Shown one piece after another: positions 15,836-24,553 of a stretch of 45,141 nucleotides of DNA. A program made the position numbers and the translations under genes. The stretch's first letter is position 1, and the number at the start of each line of letters is the position of its first letter. The notes beneath the pieces are model-generated. The model saw nothing but the letters and a program-made list of their open reading frames with translations, had not been told where the DNA came from and searched no databases. This DNA comes from Tissierellia bacterium (GTDB taxonomy: Bacteria > Bacillota > Clostridia > Tissierellales > Peptoniphilaceae): positions 1 through 45,141 of the forward strand of contig JAUNVF010000015.1 in assembly GCA_030537815.1 (NCBI GenBank), given 5' to 3'.

Positions 15836-18157
15836 ATGAATAAAAGATTTATAGCTTTATTATTGAGTTTTTTGTTGGTATTGTCTTTTGGAAATACTAA
15901 TAGCTTTGCCGATGAAACTAAAGCAGAGGAATATTTAGACTGTCATAAAATCGAATATGATGCTGATGGATTTGCTGATATAATAATTCATCTTAAAGAA
16001 ATAATCCATAGGGATAGTGGTGACAGCAAATTTGTATCTCTTTCTTCAAAGCATTCATATATCAATGACCTTAAAGAAAGGGCTTATAGCAGCCAAAAAA
16101 GGATACTGGAATTTCTTGAAGAAAATAAAGCCAATGGAAAAGTTAAAGACTTTGAGTCTTTTTATATAACCAATGCGATTCATATCATCGCGGACTCGGA
16201 TATAGTAGATGAGATTCTCGGATATCCGGAAGTCGATAAATTAGAAGTAAATAGGATTGTCAAGGTGGAGAGCATGGAAGATTTGGAATTATCTGGCGAT
16301 ATCGATATTCCATGGAATATCGATAAAATGAATTTGGAAGAGGCGAAGTCTGAATTCGGTACAGATGGAGAGGGAGTAGTAATCGGTTTTATTGACTCAG
16401 GGGTGGATTGGACTCATCCAAGTATAAAAAATAAATGGAGAGGATATGACGATACTACAGGAGAGATTCATGCAGAAGACAGCTGGCTGGATCTGGCAGG
16501 AAATAGCGAATTGCCAGTTGACAATTACTCGCATGGTACGGCAATAGTGAGTGTTGCTGTAGGTGGAGAAGAAGATTGTAAATTAGTAAAGGGAATTGCA
16601 CCGGGTTCAAAATGGATTGCAGTCAGGGCTTTTGTAGATAAGAATACGACAAATGTCAATATAATCAAAGCTGCAGAGTGGATGCTCGCACCTGCCGGAG
16701 ATCCGGGAAAAGCACCGGATATAATAAATAATTCATGGGGTGGAGAAGCATCTTCAAATCCATGGTTTGAGGATATCTTGACTGCATGGAAATCAGTTGG
16801 AATAATCCCGATTTTTGCGGCGGGAAATTCAATGAATGAAGCCGCCAAACCCGGCTCGATTGAAAATCCAGCGAGTCTTTTAAATGCTTTTTCTGTGGGA
16901 GCAGTTGATTCAGATTTAAAATTAACTTCTTTTTCTAAAAGAGGTCCATCTTCTTTTGATAGCAGTGCCAGTATTATAAAGCCCGAGGTAGTGGCTCCTG
17001 GATATAAAATAAGGGCGGCGATAAAAAATGGTGGTTATGCGAGGATGTATGGTACTTCAATTGCTGCACCTCATATAAGCGGACTAGCCGCTTTAATAAA
17101 ACAGGAGAATAGAGATTTAAATTCCGGTGAGATAGAATCTATATTATTAAATTCTGTTATTCCATTAACTGATGAAGAATACCCCATAAGTCCGAATATG
17201 GGTTATGGTCACGGTATGCCCGATGCATATAAGGCATTGAAGATGGCAAATAAGATTAATTTGATGGATAGAATCAGTGGCAATAATAGATTCCAGACAG
17301 CAGTCGAACTGAGTAGAAAATATTATTCCGGCGGTTCAGAAGCGGTTTATATAACCGGTGGATATTCATTTACTGATGCTCTGGTAATGCCTATTTTAAC
17401 TAATTTGGATGACGGTCCATTATTGCTTTCAGGAAAAGAAGATATTGATGACGAAACCATAATAGAAATAAAAAGACTGTCCCCTGACAATATATATATA
17501 GTTGGCGGAGAAAATACAATTAGCGAGAATGTCAAAGAGAGAATTATTTCTGAATTGGGAATAGAACCCGAGAGGATAAGCGGAAAAGATAGATTTGAAA
17601 CATCGATTAAGATTGCAGATAAAATAAATAGCTATGAGAAAATAGACAGAGTATATCTTGTAAACGGATATAAAGAAGTGGATGCAATCAGCGTATCAGG
17701 ACCTTCAAAAAAAGACTCCATACCGGTGATACTGACATATGGTGATAGACTGGAATCTAAGGTTAAAGATGCTTTAATTGACTATGGAATAACCGAAGTA
17801 GATATAATCGGGGGAGAAAATACCATAAATGATTCAATTGTCGATGAATTGCTAAGCCTTGGAATATCAAGCAATAGAATTGGTGGCAAAGACAGATATC
17901 AGACCTCGCTAATAATCAATAAAAATAATTACAATTACGCAGATGAAGTTTTTATTGCCAGTGGCATAAATGTAGTTGATGCATTAACATCTGGAGCTAT
18001 AGCTGGTTCATATAAAACTCCCGTGGTCCTAGTTAAAAAGGATATGCTTCCCGACGGGGTTGAAGAATATATAAGAAATATAGGATACGATCAATTAAAG
18101 ATTTTAGGTGGTGTCAACTCTATATCGGATAAATTAAAAATTGAATTATCAAGATAA
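15836..18157 (+). CDS. Secreted subtilisin-like protease with three CWB2 cell-wall repeats
   Basis: Exported S8 serine protease, 773 aa. The signal peptide ends near SFA-DE (residue 25). An N-terminal propeptide-like part (about 30-150) is followed by the protease domain (about 160-465) with an intact catalytic set: D187 (GFIDSG), H233 (NYSHGT), N331 (AAGNS) and S408 (YGTSIAAPH). Three tandem CWB2 repeats (about 479-575, 579-676, 680-773) each begin RISG/RIGG-x-x-R(F/Y)-x-T and end with an I-x-GG-x-N-(T/S)-I strand; in C. difficile such triplets bind anionic wall polymers. It is therefore probably a wall-attached protease. AGGAGG is 6 bases before ATG 15836; GTG 15833 is too close. Its terminator follows. 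Confidence 0.92.
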   Translation: MNKRFIALLLSFLLVLSFGNTNSFADETKAEEYLDCHKIEYDADGFADIIIHLKEIIHRDSGDSKFVSLSSKHSYINDLKERAYSSQKRILEFLEENKANGKVKDFESFYITNAIHIIADSDIVDEILGYPEVDKLEVNRIVKVESMEDLELSGDIDIPWNIDKMNLEEAKSEFGTDGEGVVIGFIDSGVDWTHPSIKNKWRGYDDTTGEIHAEDSWLDLAGNSELPVDNYSHGTAIVSVAVGGEEDCKLVKGIAPGSKWIAVRAFVDKNTTNVNIIKAAEWMLAPAGDPGKAPDIINNSWGGEASSNPWFEDILTAWKSVGIIPIFAAGNSMNEAAKPGSIENPASLLNAFSVGAVDSDLKLTSFSKRGPSSFDSSASIIKPEVVAPGYKIRAAIKNGGYARMYGTSIAAPHISGLAALIKQENRDLNSGEIESILLNSVIPLTDEEYPISPNMGYGHGMPDAYKALKMANKINLMDRISGNNRFQTAVELSRKYYSGGSEAVYITGGYSFTDALVMPILTNLDDGPLLLSGKEDIDDETIIEIKRLSPDNIYIVGGENTISENVKERIISELGIEPERISGKDRFETSIKIADKINSYEKIDRVYLVNGYKEVDAISVSGPSKKDSIPVILTYGDRLESKVKDALIDYGITEVDIIGGENTINDSIVDELLSLGISSNRIGGKDRYQTSLIINKNNYNYADEVFIASGINVVDALTSGAIAGSYKTPVVLVKKDMLPDGVEEYIRNIGYDQLKILGGVNSISDKLKIELSR

Positions 18158-18161
18158 TGAG

Positions 18162-18197
18162 AGTCCAATTCAGAATTTCTGAATTGGACTTTTATTT
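18162..18197. terminator. Terminator, 13-bp perfect stem
   Basis: AGTCCAATTCAGA (18162-18174) and TCTGAATTGGACT (18178-18190) with a 3-base loop, then TTTTATTT. It ends the subtilase transcript; queT converges from the other side. Confidence 0.9.
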
Positions 18198-18215
18198 ACC
18201 GAGATTCTCAATTAA

Positions 18216-18719
18216 TTAAGAATTTGCGATATGATTTAAATTATCTTCATCGAGCATGACTTCTCTAAATTTACTATTTTTACTCAAAGCCTTGAAAACA
18301 GGAACTCCGATAATCGTAACGATTATAAATTCCGACAACATTATCTGAGAAGTTATAAGAAAAAAACTCAAGCTCTCTGTAGACATCAGTATAATCTCAA
18401 ATCCTATAATAAATGAAAATAGAGCCGGATACAAACTTGCTATAAATAAGCTTTTTGATTTTGATATAAAATAAAGCGATATAAAACTGTGGAAGGTTCC
18501 TACAAATATATCGATTATTCCAAGAGGGCTCATCAGATTTGAGATTGCAGCTCCGATAGTTATGGATATTATATAGATTGGATTGTAAAAAGCTAGCAGA
18601 GTCAAGATTTCAGAGAATCTAAATTGAATTGGCCCATAGCTAATCACGGGCAATATCCATGTGAGTACGGCATAAATTGCAGCTACGACGGCTGCTCTGG
18701 TCAATTGTTTTGAATTCAT
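18216..18719 (-). CDS. queT: QueT-family queuosine precursor transporter subunit
   Basis: Membrane protein (168 aa, five to six helices), the substrate-specific S component of an ECF transporter. The motif SYGPIQFRFSEILTLLAFYNP, and IGAAISNLMSPLGIIDIFVG, are the QueT family marks. It should import preQ1 or a related deazapurine for queuosine in tRNA; the ECF energising module must be encoded elsewhere. Start ATG 18719 is 6 bases after AAAGGA; an in-frame ATG at 18755 lies inside the putative riboswitch and is rejected. A candidate preQ1-I aptamer directly abuts the ribosome site. Confidence 0.88.
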   Translation of the reverse strand: MNSKQLTRAAVVAAIYAVLTWILPVISYGPIQFRFSEILTLLAFYNPIYIISITIGAAISNLMSPLGIIDIFVGTFHSFISLYFISKSKSLFIASLYPALFSFIIGFEIILMSTESLSFFLITSQIMLSEFIIVTIIGVPVFKALSKNSKFREVMLDEDNLNHIANS

Positions 18720-18725
18720 TTTATT

Positions 18726-18764
18726 TCCTTTCTTGATTTTTAAAGTGGGTGCCAAGTAAACACT
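18726..18764 (-). ncRNA. Candidate preQ1-I riboswitch before queT
   Basis: Read on the - strand: AGUG (18764-18761), a loop with UUUA-CUUG-GCACC, CACU, an A-rich linker UUAAAAAU, CAAG (18735-18732), then AAAGGA (18731-18726). P1 is AGUG/CACU; loop CUUG can pair with tail CAAG as P2, giving the H-type pseudoknot of preQ1-I aptamers. CACCCACU aligns with CACCCUCU of the B. subtilis aptamer. The pseudoknot ends at the ribosome site, so ligand binding would block translation. One P1 position (U/C) is not paired. Recognised by eye only. Confidence 0.65.
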
Positions 18765-18776
18765 ATTAACGATGAA

Positions 18777-18805
18777 ATGATATCATATAATTTATAATAG
18801 AGCAA
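18777..18805 (-). promoter_or_regulatory. Promoter of queT
   Basis: On the - strand TTGCTC (18805-18800), 17-base spacer, TATCAT (18782-18777), with TG one base before the -10. The transcript would begin just before the aptamer. Confidence 0.6.
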
Positions 18806-18867
18806 TAAAAAAGATGACGTCCTGACATATCAATCGAGTAGATTATTATTAGTCATGATATCATCTT
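18806..18867 (-). terminator. Terminator of the GT2 gene
   Basis: On the - strand AAGATGA (18867-18861), overlapping the stop codon, pairs with TCATCTT (18817-18811). Inner partial pairing (CATGAC with GTCAGG) adds to a long imperfect hairpin, followed by TTTTTTATT. Confidence 0.65.
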
Positions 18868-19771
18868 ATTTATTCATTTTCGTATAAGTTTTTATATATT
18901 TATATGCTTCATCAAGACAAGCAATCGGTGCAGAAAGAAAAGAAACTAATGAATAGAATAGAAAACCCAAATATTTTTTGTTTCTTTTATAAGCGACTGC
19001 CAATACAGCATAATGCCTCATCCTTACAAATCTTCTCTGCCTATGATTCAATAATTCGAAGTATTCTTTCTTTTTCTCATATAAGATTTTTTCGCCTCGA
19101 ATTTTATTTATCCCAGTGGATATGGCTTCTCCCTTATGCCTGTAAACAATAACATCGGTTTTATCGAGATATCCTATATTAAAACCGCTCTCGATAGATT
19201 TGAGCATAAGATAGAATTCCTGGCCCATTATGGCATTGTCAAAGCCACCAATTTCTTTTAATTTCGAAGCTTTGTACATAAAGGTCGGGGTTCCTGTCGC
19301 ATGTCTCATTATATGATATTTTAAAAATTCTTCCTGTTCAAAAGACCAAATATTTGTGTAATTTCTTAGATCTATGGGATTATCTTTAGTATCGACTATC
19401 AGCATATTAGAAAAAGACATATCATAATCATTTTCTTCCATGAATTCTACTTGATTTTTAATTTTATCGACTTTATATTTATCATCATCGTCCAAGAAGG
19501 TGATATATTCCCCTGAAGATCTAAATATACCTTCATTTCTAGCGAGCGATCCACCTAAATTCTCTTTATTTTGTATATAAATTATCCTATCATCATCTAT
19601 ATTCTGAACGAAGTTTTTAACTTCATCTCTATGTATATAATCATCAGGCGAGTCGTCAACCACAATTATTTCTATATTTTGATAGCTCTGATCTATTAAA
19701 GATACCAGTGCTCTTCTTACATATTGTAGGTCTCTTTTATAAGTAGGCATTATTATCGAGACAAGTTTCAT
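18866..19771 (-). CDS. Family 2 glycosyltransferase
   Basis: GT-A fold sugar transferase, 301 aa. SIIMPTYKR and VVDDSPDD bind the nucleotide sugar; GGSLARNEGI and FLDDDDKYK (the DxD metal site) follow, and GGFDNAIMGQEFYLMLK is the acceptor-side GGFD..ED-type motif. The C-terminal hydrophobic stretch (about 265-285) may touch the membrane. Substrate unknown; probably surface polysaccharide or glycolipid synthesis. It stands alone on this strand and is divergent from another glycosyltransferase at 20117. Ribosome site CAGGTAA before ATG 19771. Confidence 0.88.
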   Translation of the reverse strand: MKLVSIIMPTYKRDLQYVRRALVSLIDQSYQNIEIIVVDDSPDDYIHRDEVKNFVQNIDDDRIIYIQNKENLGGSLARNEGIFRSSGEYITFLDDDDKYKVDKIKNQVEFMEENDYDMSFSNMLIVDTKDNPIDLRNYTNIWSFEQEEFLKYHIMRHATGTPTFMYKASKLKEIGGFDNAIMGQEFYLMLKSIESGFNIGYLDKTDVIVYRHKGEAISTGINKIRGEKILYEKKKEYFELLNHRQRRFVRMRHYAVLAVAYKRNKKYLGFLFYSLVSFLSAPIACLDEAYKYIKTYTKMNK

Positions 19772-19818
19772 TAAATTACCTGCTTTCTAAATATTCGTTA
19801 AAAATTTTGATTAAGATT

Positions 19819-19847
19819 ATTATATCAAATTCTATTCTAAATATCTA
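19819..19847 (-). promoter_or_regulatory. Promoter of the GT2 gene
   Basis: On the - strand TAGATA (19847-19842), 17-base spacer, TATAAT (19824-19819), with TGA before the -10 (extended -10). Confidence 0.6.
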
Positions 19848-19929
19848 TTAATGGATATTATGTAATTTAATTCTGATACATGATTTTAATTATACCAGTA
19901 TTTTAATATTATTAGAAATATAGTATACT

Positions 19930-19938
19930 TGCTATAAT
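19930..19938 (+). promoter_or_regulatory. Extended -10 promoter of the GT4 gene at 20117
   Basis: TGCTATAAT (19930-19938). No clear -35. It predicts a leader of about 170 bases before the gene. Confidence 0.55.
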
Positions 19939-19948
19939 ATTATAGGAG

Positions 19949-20086
19949 CAATATCATTGAACCCATATTTAAATTAATGATATTGAGTCGGAAAACTATT
20001 CTGCCTAAATGTATCATTTAATTCTATAAAAAATATTTGTTTCAAATGTCTTATATTATATTTAGAAATAAATATCTAAATATAAT
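19949..20086 (+). other. Leader with two perfect hairpins, function unknown
   Basis: The gene-free stretch 19772-20116 holds two divergent promoters and, on the + strand, two perfect hairpins. The first is CAATATCATT (19949-19958) with AATGATATTG (19976-19985). The second is ATTATATTTAGA (20055-20066) with TCTAAATATAAT (20075-20086) around an 8-base loop. Neither has a T-run suited to termination. The second ends about 15 bases before the AAGGAG of the next gene. No known riboswitch class is recognised. Confidence 0.5.
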
Positions 20087-20116
20087 AGGTATTTGAGTTT
20101 TAAGGAGCAATAGATT

Positions 20117-21211
20117 ATGAAAATATTACAAATATGTTCTTATTATTCAGATTCAAAACTATATCAAAATCTTTTTGATGCACTTAAGAAAAAAGGTGTT
20201 GAATCTGATATATTTTACTTTACTGATAAAAATAAAGATATATCAAAAATACCAAAAGATTTGATGATATCTAATAAATACAATCCGATTGACAGGCTCT
20301 TGTTTTTTAGGAAGCATAGAATCGTATATAAAGATTTATTAAATATGATATCGTTTGGAGATTATAATATATCTCATTCACATTCACTAATGAGTAATGG
20401 ATATATATCCTATCTTCTAAAAAAAGAATTTGGAATTAAATATATAACAGCAGTTAGACGAACAGATCTATTTATATTTTTGAAGTATAAGCCTTATTTA
20501 AAAAAAATGGCCTCAAATATTATTAATGAATCATCGGGAATCATATTTCTTTCTGAAGTATTTAAGGATAAAACAAAAGAAATCTTGGATGGAAGCATTG
20601 ATTTAGATCTTTTTGAAGAAAATTCTTTTATAATCCCAAATGGCATAGAAGATAAATTTTTGCTTAATACATATTCTCGAGACATGACAGGCAAATTAAA
20701 ATTTATTTTCGTTGGAAAGATAGATGATCCCAATAAAAATATAAAAACTATAATAAAAGCATGCGATCAACTCGTTGATAGAGGTGAAAAAGTAGAGCTC
20801 AGACTCGTTGGAAGATTAGATAATAAAAGATTTAAAGAATTAATTTCTAAAAAAGATTATATTGTATATATTCCTCAAACAGATAGTAATGGAGTTATGA
20901 GAGAGCTAAGAAAATCAGATATATTTATCATGCCATCTTTTACTGAAACATTTGGGTTAAGCTATGTAGAAGCGATGAGCCAAGGTCTTCCCGTAATCTA
21001 TACGGAAGGGCAGGGATTTGATGGCCAATTTCCAGATGGTTTGGTTGGATATCCGGTAAATCCTAAATCACCAGTAGATATAATTGAAAAAATAGATTTA
21101 ATTACAGATAATTATAAAAAGATTAGTTTAGAAGCTGTAAAGAAGTCAAAAAAGTTTAATTGGGAAAGCATTGCAGAAATTTATAAGCAAATCTATTTTG
21201 ATATATTATAG
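20117..21211 (+). CDS. Family 4-type glycosyltransferase
   Basis: GT-B fold glycosyltransferase (364 aa) of the GT4/group 1 type. The N-terminal Rossmann half starts MKILQICSYYSDSK; the C-terminal half has FVGKIDDPNKNIKT and the donor-binding E-x7-E motif in ETFGLSYVEAMSQG, then LPVIYTE. Cytosolic or membrane-peripheral; acceptor and sugar unknown. AAGGAG lies 9 bases before ATG 20117. It is a single gene between a long leader and a strong terminator, with another glycosyltransferase divergent from it, so the two may serve one surface glycan. Confidence 0.88.
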   Translation: MKILQICSYYSDSKLYQNLFDALKKKGVESDIFYFTDKNKDISKIPKDLMISNKYNPIDRLLFFRKHRIVYKDLLNMISFGDYNISHSHSLMSNGYISYLLKKEFGIKYITAVRRTDLFIFLKYKPYLKKMASNIINESSGIIFLSEVFKDKTKEILDGSIDLDLFEENSFIIPNGIEDKFLLNTYSRDMTGKLKFIFVGKIDDPNKNIKTIIKACDQLVDRGEKVELRLVGRLDNKRFKELISKKDYIVYIPQTDSNGVMRELRKSDIFIMPSFTETFGLSYVEAMSQGLPVIYTEGQGFDGQFPDGLVGYPVNPKSPVDIIEKIDLITDNYKKISLEAVKKSKKFNWESIAEIYKQIYFDIL

Positions 21212-21244
21212 AAGTCATATTCTATCTAATATATCGCTTATTGA

Positions 21245-21290
21245 AAAAGTAGAGATTTACGATTCTTATAATAAATCTCTACTTTTGTTA
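21245..21290. terminator. Terminator, 15-bp perfect stem
   Basis: AAAAGTAGAGATTTA (21245-21259) and TAAATCTCTACTTTT (21272-21286) with a 12-base loop. It lies between the convergent GT4 gene and ppk. Confidence 0.88.
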
Positions 21291-21313
21291 TTTTGGAAAT
21301 GAACCTTCAGCTA

Positions 21314-23515
21314 TTAAAAAAATAATTTTTTAATTTTCTCCCATAGACTCATATTTGATATTACCTCATCGGCAATTTTCTCTTTATCAATATTTTCAGT
21401 ATGCGTAGAAATAAGAGAAGAAGGTAATTTCTTTTTATGAGATTTTTTAGAAGCTTCCCTTTCTGAAATTTCAGCTAATTCCATGAAACGACTTTGTGAA
21501 TTGAGGGAAGGTGAGGAAGTTTTTTTGGTATATTTTCCATCGGGATTTAAAACCGATGATTTTCTATCATCAGTAAATATTATATTCATGATGTCAAAAA
21601 TCTTTTTCTTGATGGCAGAATCGTAAATAGGACATGCTATTTCTACACGTCTCGTAAGATTTCTAGTCATGAGATCAGCTGATGAAATATAGACCTTGGC
21701 ATTTTCGTCATTTCCAAATATATATATTCTCGGATGTTCAAGATATCGACCAACTATGCTGGTGATATATATATTGTCAGTTTTGCCTTTTATTCCCGGC
21801 AGTATACAACAAATTCCTCTAACATTCATATAAATCTTTACGCCTGCTCTTGAGGCTTCTGATAATTTATCTATCATCGATCTTTCGGTAACAGAATTGC
21901 ATTTGATTTTAATAACAGCCTCTTCGCCTGATTTTGCAAGTGCAATCTGTTCATCAATCATATTCATAAGCGATGGCTTAAGAGAAAATGGAGCTACCAA
22001 AAGATGCTCGTATTCCCCTACTAAATTTGAAATCATCATATTTTTAAAAAAGTTTTGAGCATCAACCCCTAGTCCGTAATCACCTGTCATGAGGGATAGG
22101 TCTGTGTATAATTTTGCCGTCTTTTCATTGTAATTTCCTGTACCGAATTGAGAGATATACTGTATTTTCCCATTGACATGTCTGGTTATCAGGCATATCT
22201 TTGAATGTATTTTGTAGTCTTCGAATCCATAAATTACCGTGCAACCGGCCTGTTCCAATCTTTCAGACCAATTTATATTATTATCTTCATCAAATCTCGC
22301 ACGAAGTTCCATTACAGCTACAACTTCTTTACCATTTTCGGCCGCATTTGCCAAATATTCAGCTACTTTTGAAATTGAAGCGAGTCGGTAAATCGTTATC
22401 TTTATCGATATGACATATGGATCATTTGAAGCTTCTTTCAAGAGTGAAAGAAAAGGGTCCATTGACTCGAATGGATAAAATAGAAGTCGATCATGTTCAG
22501 AAACCTGTTCTATCAAACTCTTTGATGGATTAATATCAGAAGGGTAAACGGGACTATATTTTTTAAATGTTACCAATGGCTCGACTTCAGGAGATAATTT
22601 ATCAAAGAGGGAAAATACATAGCCCATCTTGAGCGGGCTTTTGCTATAATACACCTGCTTAGGATCCAGTCCCAAATGCTTCATTAAATAATCTATTGTC
22701 TCTTTAGGCAATTCACCGTTTATCTCCATTCTGACCGGTTGAAGTCGGCTTCTTTTCTTCAATGCTTTCTTCATGTATTTTCTAAAATCTATATCTATGT
22801 CGTCAAATTCTTCTTCTAAGTTTAGATCGGCATTTCTCGTAACGCATACGATGGCTGCATCTATTATCTTGAAATTAAAGACTTTATTTAAATTTTCCTT
22901 AATTATCTCCTCCGTTATAATATATCTCAAACCTGGTCCAGGTAGAAAGAATATATCTTTATTTACAGCTGACTTCTGAATTATTCCAGTAAATAATTCT
23001 CCGTTATCAGCTCGCATATTTGCTACAACTAGGGGGCTTAAATTCGCTAGATGAGGAAATGGGTGGTGGGAGTCTAAAATAATTGGAGATATGACAGGTT
23101 GAATAGATTCTTCAAAATGACTATCGACAATCTTCTTTTCTTCCTTTGATAATTCCTCGTATTTAAGATTTTCTATACCATTGAATCTAAGTAATTCTTC
23201 GACTGAATCATATGCTTCATCTTTTTGCCTATATAGTTCAGGCATAACTTGGAATATCGCATCTAATTGTTGCCTATAACTCAATCCGGTTTTATTGTCC
23301 GGAATCTCTTTTTTCATAGTAGTCAGATCCAATAGACTTCCTACTCTAACCATAAAAAACTCGTCTAAATTACTTGAAAAAATAGATATGAATTTCAATT
23401 TTTCGAGACTGGGTACATCAGGATCATGTGCTTCATCCAGTACTCTTTTATTGAATTCCAGCCAAGAGAGCTCCCTATTTTGCGTATATGAAAGATCGTA
23501 TTTATTTACACTCAT
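21314..23515 (-). CDS. ppk1: Polyphosphate kinase
   Basis: Reversibly transfers the ATP gamma-phosphate to inorganic polyphosphate. 733 aa, full length for PPK1. N domain YTQNRELSWLEFNKRVL, then head domain with SNLDEFFMVRVG, and two phospholipase D-like C domains. The autophosphorylated His is H437 in DYKIHSKICLI (HxK), and the second HxK-like region is around YLEHPRIYIFG. The C-terminus has a short polar extension (SRFMELAE to the end). GGGAGG lies just before ATG 23515. Downstream gene of a two-gene operon with the exopolyphosphatase, 42 bases apart. Confidence 0.95.
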   Translation of the reverse strand: MSVNKYDLSYTQNRELSWLEFNKRVLDEAHDPDVPSLEKLKFISIFSSNLDEFFMVRVGSLLDLTTMKKEIPDNKTGLSYRQQLDAIFQVMPELYRQKDEAYDSVEELLRFNGIENLKYEELSKEEKKIVDSHFEESIQPVISPIILDSHHPFPHLANLSPLVVANMRADNGELFTGIIQKSAVNKDIFFLPGPGLRYIITEEIIKENLNKVFNFKIIDAAIVCVTRNADLNLEEEFDDIDIDFRKYMKKALKKRSRLQPVRMEINGELPKETIDYLMKHLGLDPKQVYYSKSPLKMGYVFSLFDKLSPEVEPLVTFKKYSPVYPSDINPSKSLIEQVSEHDRLLFYPFESMDPFLSLLKEASNDPYVISIKITIYRLASISKVAEYLANAAENGKEVVAVMELRARFDEDNNINWSERLEQAGCTVIYGFEDYKIHSKICLITRHVNGKIQYISQFGTGNYNEKTAKLYTDLSLMTGDYGLGVDAQNFFKNMMISNLVGEYEHLLVAPFSLKPSLMNMIDEQIALAKSGEEAVIKIKCNSVTERSMIDKLSEASRAGVKIYMNVRGICCILPGIKGKTDNIYITSIVGRYLEHPRIYIFGNDENAKVYISSADLMTRNLTRRVEIACPIYDSAIKKKIFDIMNIIFTDDRKSSVLNPDGKYTKKTSSPSLNSQSRFMELAEISEREASKKSHKKKLPSSLISTHTENIDKEKIADEVISNMSLWEKIKKLFF

Positions 23516-23557
23516 ATTTGCCTCCCTTTCTAGTTTGGAATTATAAATTATTCAAAA

Positions 23558-24448
23558 TTAATTAGAAATAACTTTACGCCACAAATAACCTTCTCTAACA
23601 CCGTATTCACTTACTATAATACCCTTTATGGGAAATTTTTTAACAATAGATTTAAGTATGCATAGTCCGGGTATAATTGTGTGAACCCTTTCAGGGCATA
23701 CTTTTAAAATGATTTCTTTTTTTGAGTTAAAATCTCCTGAAAATCTATCCAGTATATCATCTAATTGTTCAATGCTTATCTTTCGATTCGACTTGTCTAA
23801 TTTATTTATATAATTATTTATATTTAAGCAGGCCCTTATAGTACCGCCAACTCCTACTAATTCTAAACTCTTATCGCCAAGATATATGCCTTCAAGAATC
23901 TCAGTTGCTGATTTCCTCATATTTTTTATTTCTCTTTTATCAGGCAGGATATTTTCTACATGATTTATAAACATATTGAGTGAACCCATTCTGGTACTTA
24001 ATGCAGATATTATCTTTTGATCTGAAAAATTAACAATCTCAGTTGAACTGCCACCTATATCTACCAAGACACCATAATCAGTATTTACATCGAATATCGC
24101 ACCTTTATATCCGAGTGTTCCCTCATCGCTCTCAGAAAGTATATCTATTTTTAGCCCTGTCAGCTTTTCAATTATCAATCTCGCTTCGTTTGAATTAGAT
24201 ATATTTCTTATTGAAGCTGTAGCGAATATGAGAATATCTTTTATATTTAGATTATCTGTTATTTTCTTGAACTCATATAAGACTGAGCTGGCTTTTTGTA
24301 TTCCCTCCATGGACAATCTCCCGTCATTTATATAGCCTGCCAAACCCGCATAGATTTTGTTTTTTAAGACGAGAGTGAAATCATCTTCATGGACTTTGTA
24401 AATATTTAATCTGATCGTATTCGATCCTATATCAACTACTCCGTACAT
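23558..24448 (-). CDS. ppx: Exopolyphosphatase / GppA-type phosphatase
   Basis: Actin-like ASKHA fold phosphatase (296 aa) that removes terminal phosphate from polyphosphate or acts on pppGpp. VVDIGSNTIRLNIY is the phosphate-1 loop, LVDIGGSSTEIV the phosphate-2 loop, and VGVGGTIRA the third. It is the short, single-unit form without the C-terminal domain of E. coli Ppx. Start ATG 24448, 8 bases after AGGAGG; an in-frame ATG at 24490 lies upstream of the promoter's -10. It leads the ppx-ppk operon, so the opposing activities are co-expressed. Confidence 0.9.
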   Translation of the reverse strand: MYGVVDIGSNTIRLNIYKVHEDDFTLVLKNKIYAGLAGYINDGRLSMEGIQKASSVLYEFKKITDNLNIKDILIFATASIRNISNSNEARLIIEKLTGLKIDILSESDEGTLGYKGAIFDVNTDYGVLVDIGGSSTEIVNFSDQKIISALSTRMGSLNMFINHVENILPDKREIKNMRKSATEILEGIYLGDKSLELVGVGGTIRACLNINNYINKLDKSNRKISIEQLDDILDRFSGDFNSKKEIILKVCPERVHTIIPGLCILKSIVKKFPIKGIIVSEYGVREGYLWRKVISN

Positions 24449-24467
24449 AATAATACCTCCTAAAGAT

Positions 24468-24476
24468 ATTATATCA
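24468..24476 (-). promoter_or_regulatory. Extended -10 promoter of ppx-ppk
   Basis: On the - strand TGATATAAT (24476-24468). No convincing -35. The transcript would begin very near the AGGAGG of ppx. Confidence 0.5.
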
Positions 24477-24518
24477 TTTTGTCTCTCCATTTCTATCGAT
24501 TTGTTAACGAATGAGCTC

Positions 24519-24547
24519 TTGACTAGAATTGCACTTTAGTATATTAT
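24519..24547 (+). promoter_or_regulatory. Promoter of the molybdenum cofactor operon
   Basis: TTGACT (24519-24524), 17-base spacer, TATTAT (24542-24547). The predicted transcript start is about 24554. Confidence 0.7.
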
Positions 24548-24553
24548 AAATAT

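Noticed and set aside
18726-18764. preQ1-II (COG4708) class for the queT leader
   Set aside because: The element is too short and lacks the extra stem between the pseudoknot strands; the preQ1-I arrangement fits better.
19958-19978. Leader peptide TTG-AAC-CCA-TAT-TTA-AAT-TAA before the GT4 gene
   Set aside because: It has a loose AGGAG upstream, but only six codons, no codon bias toward one amino acid, and no terminator for attenuation.
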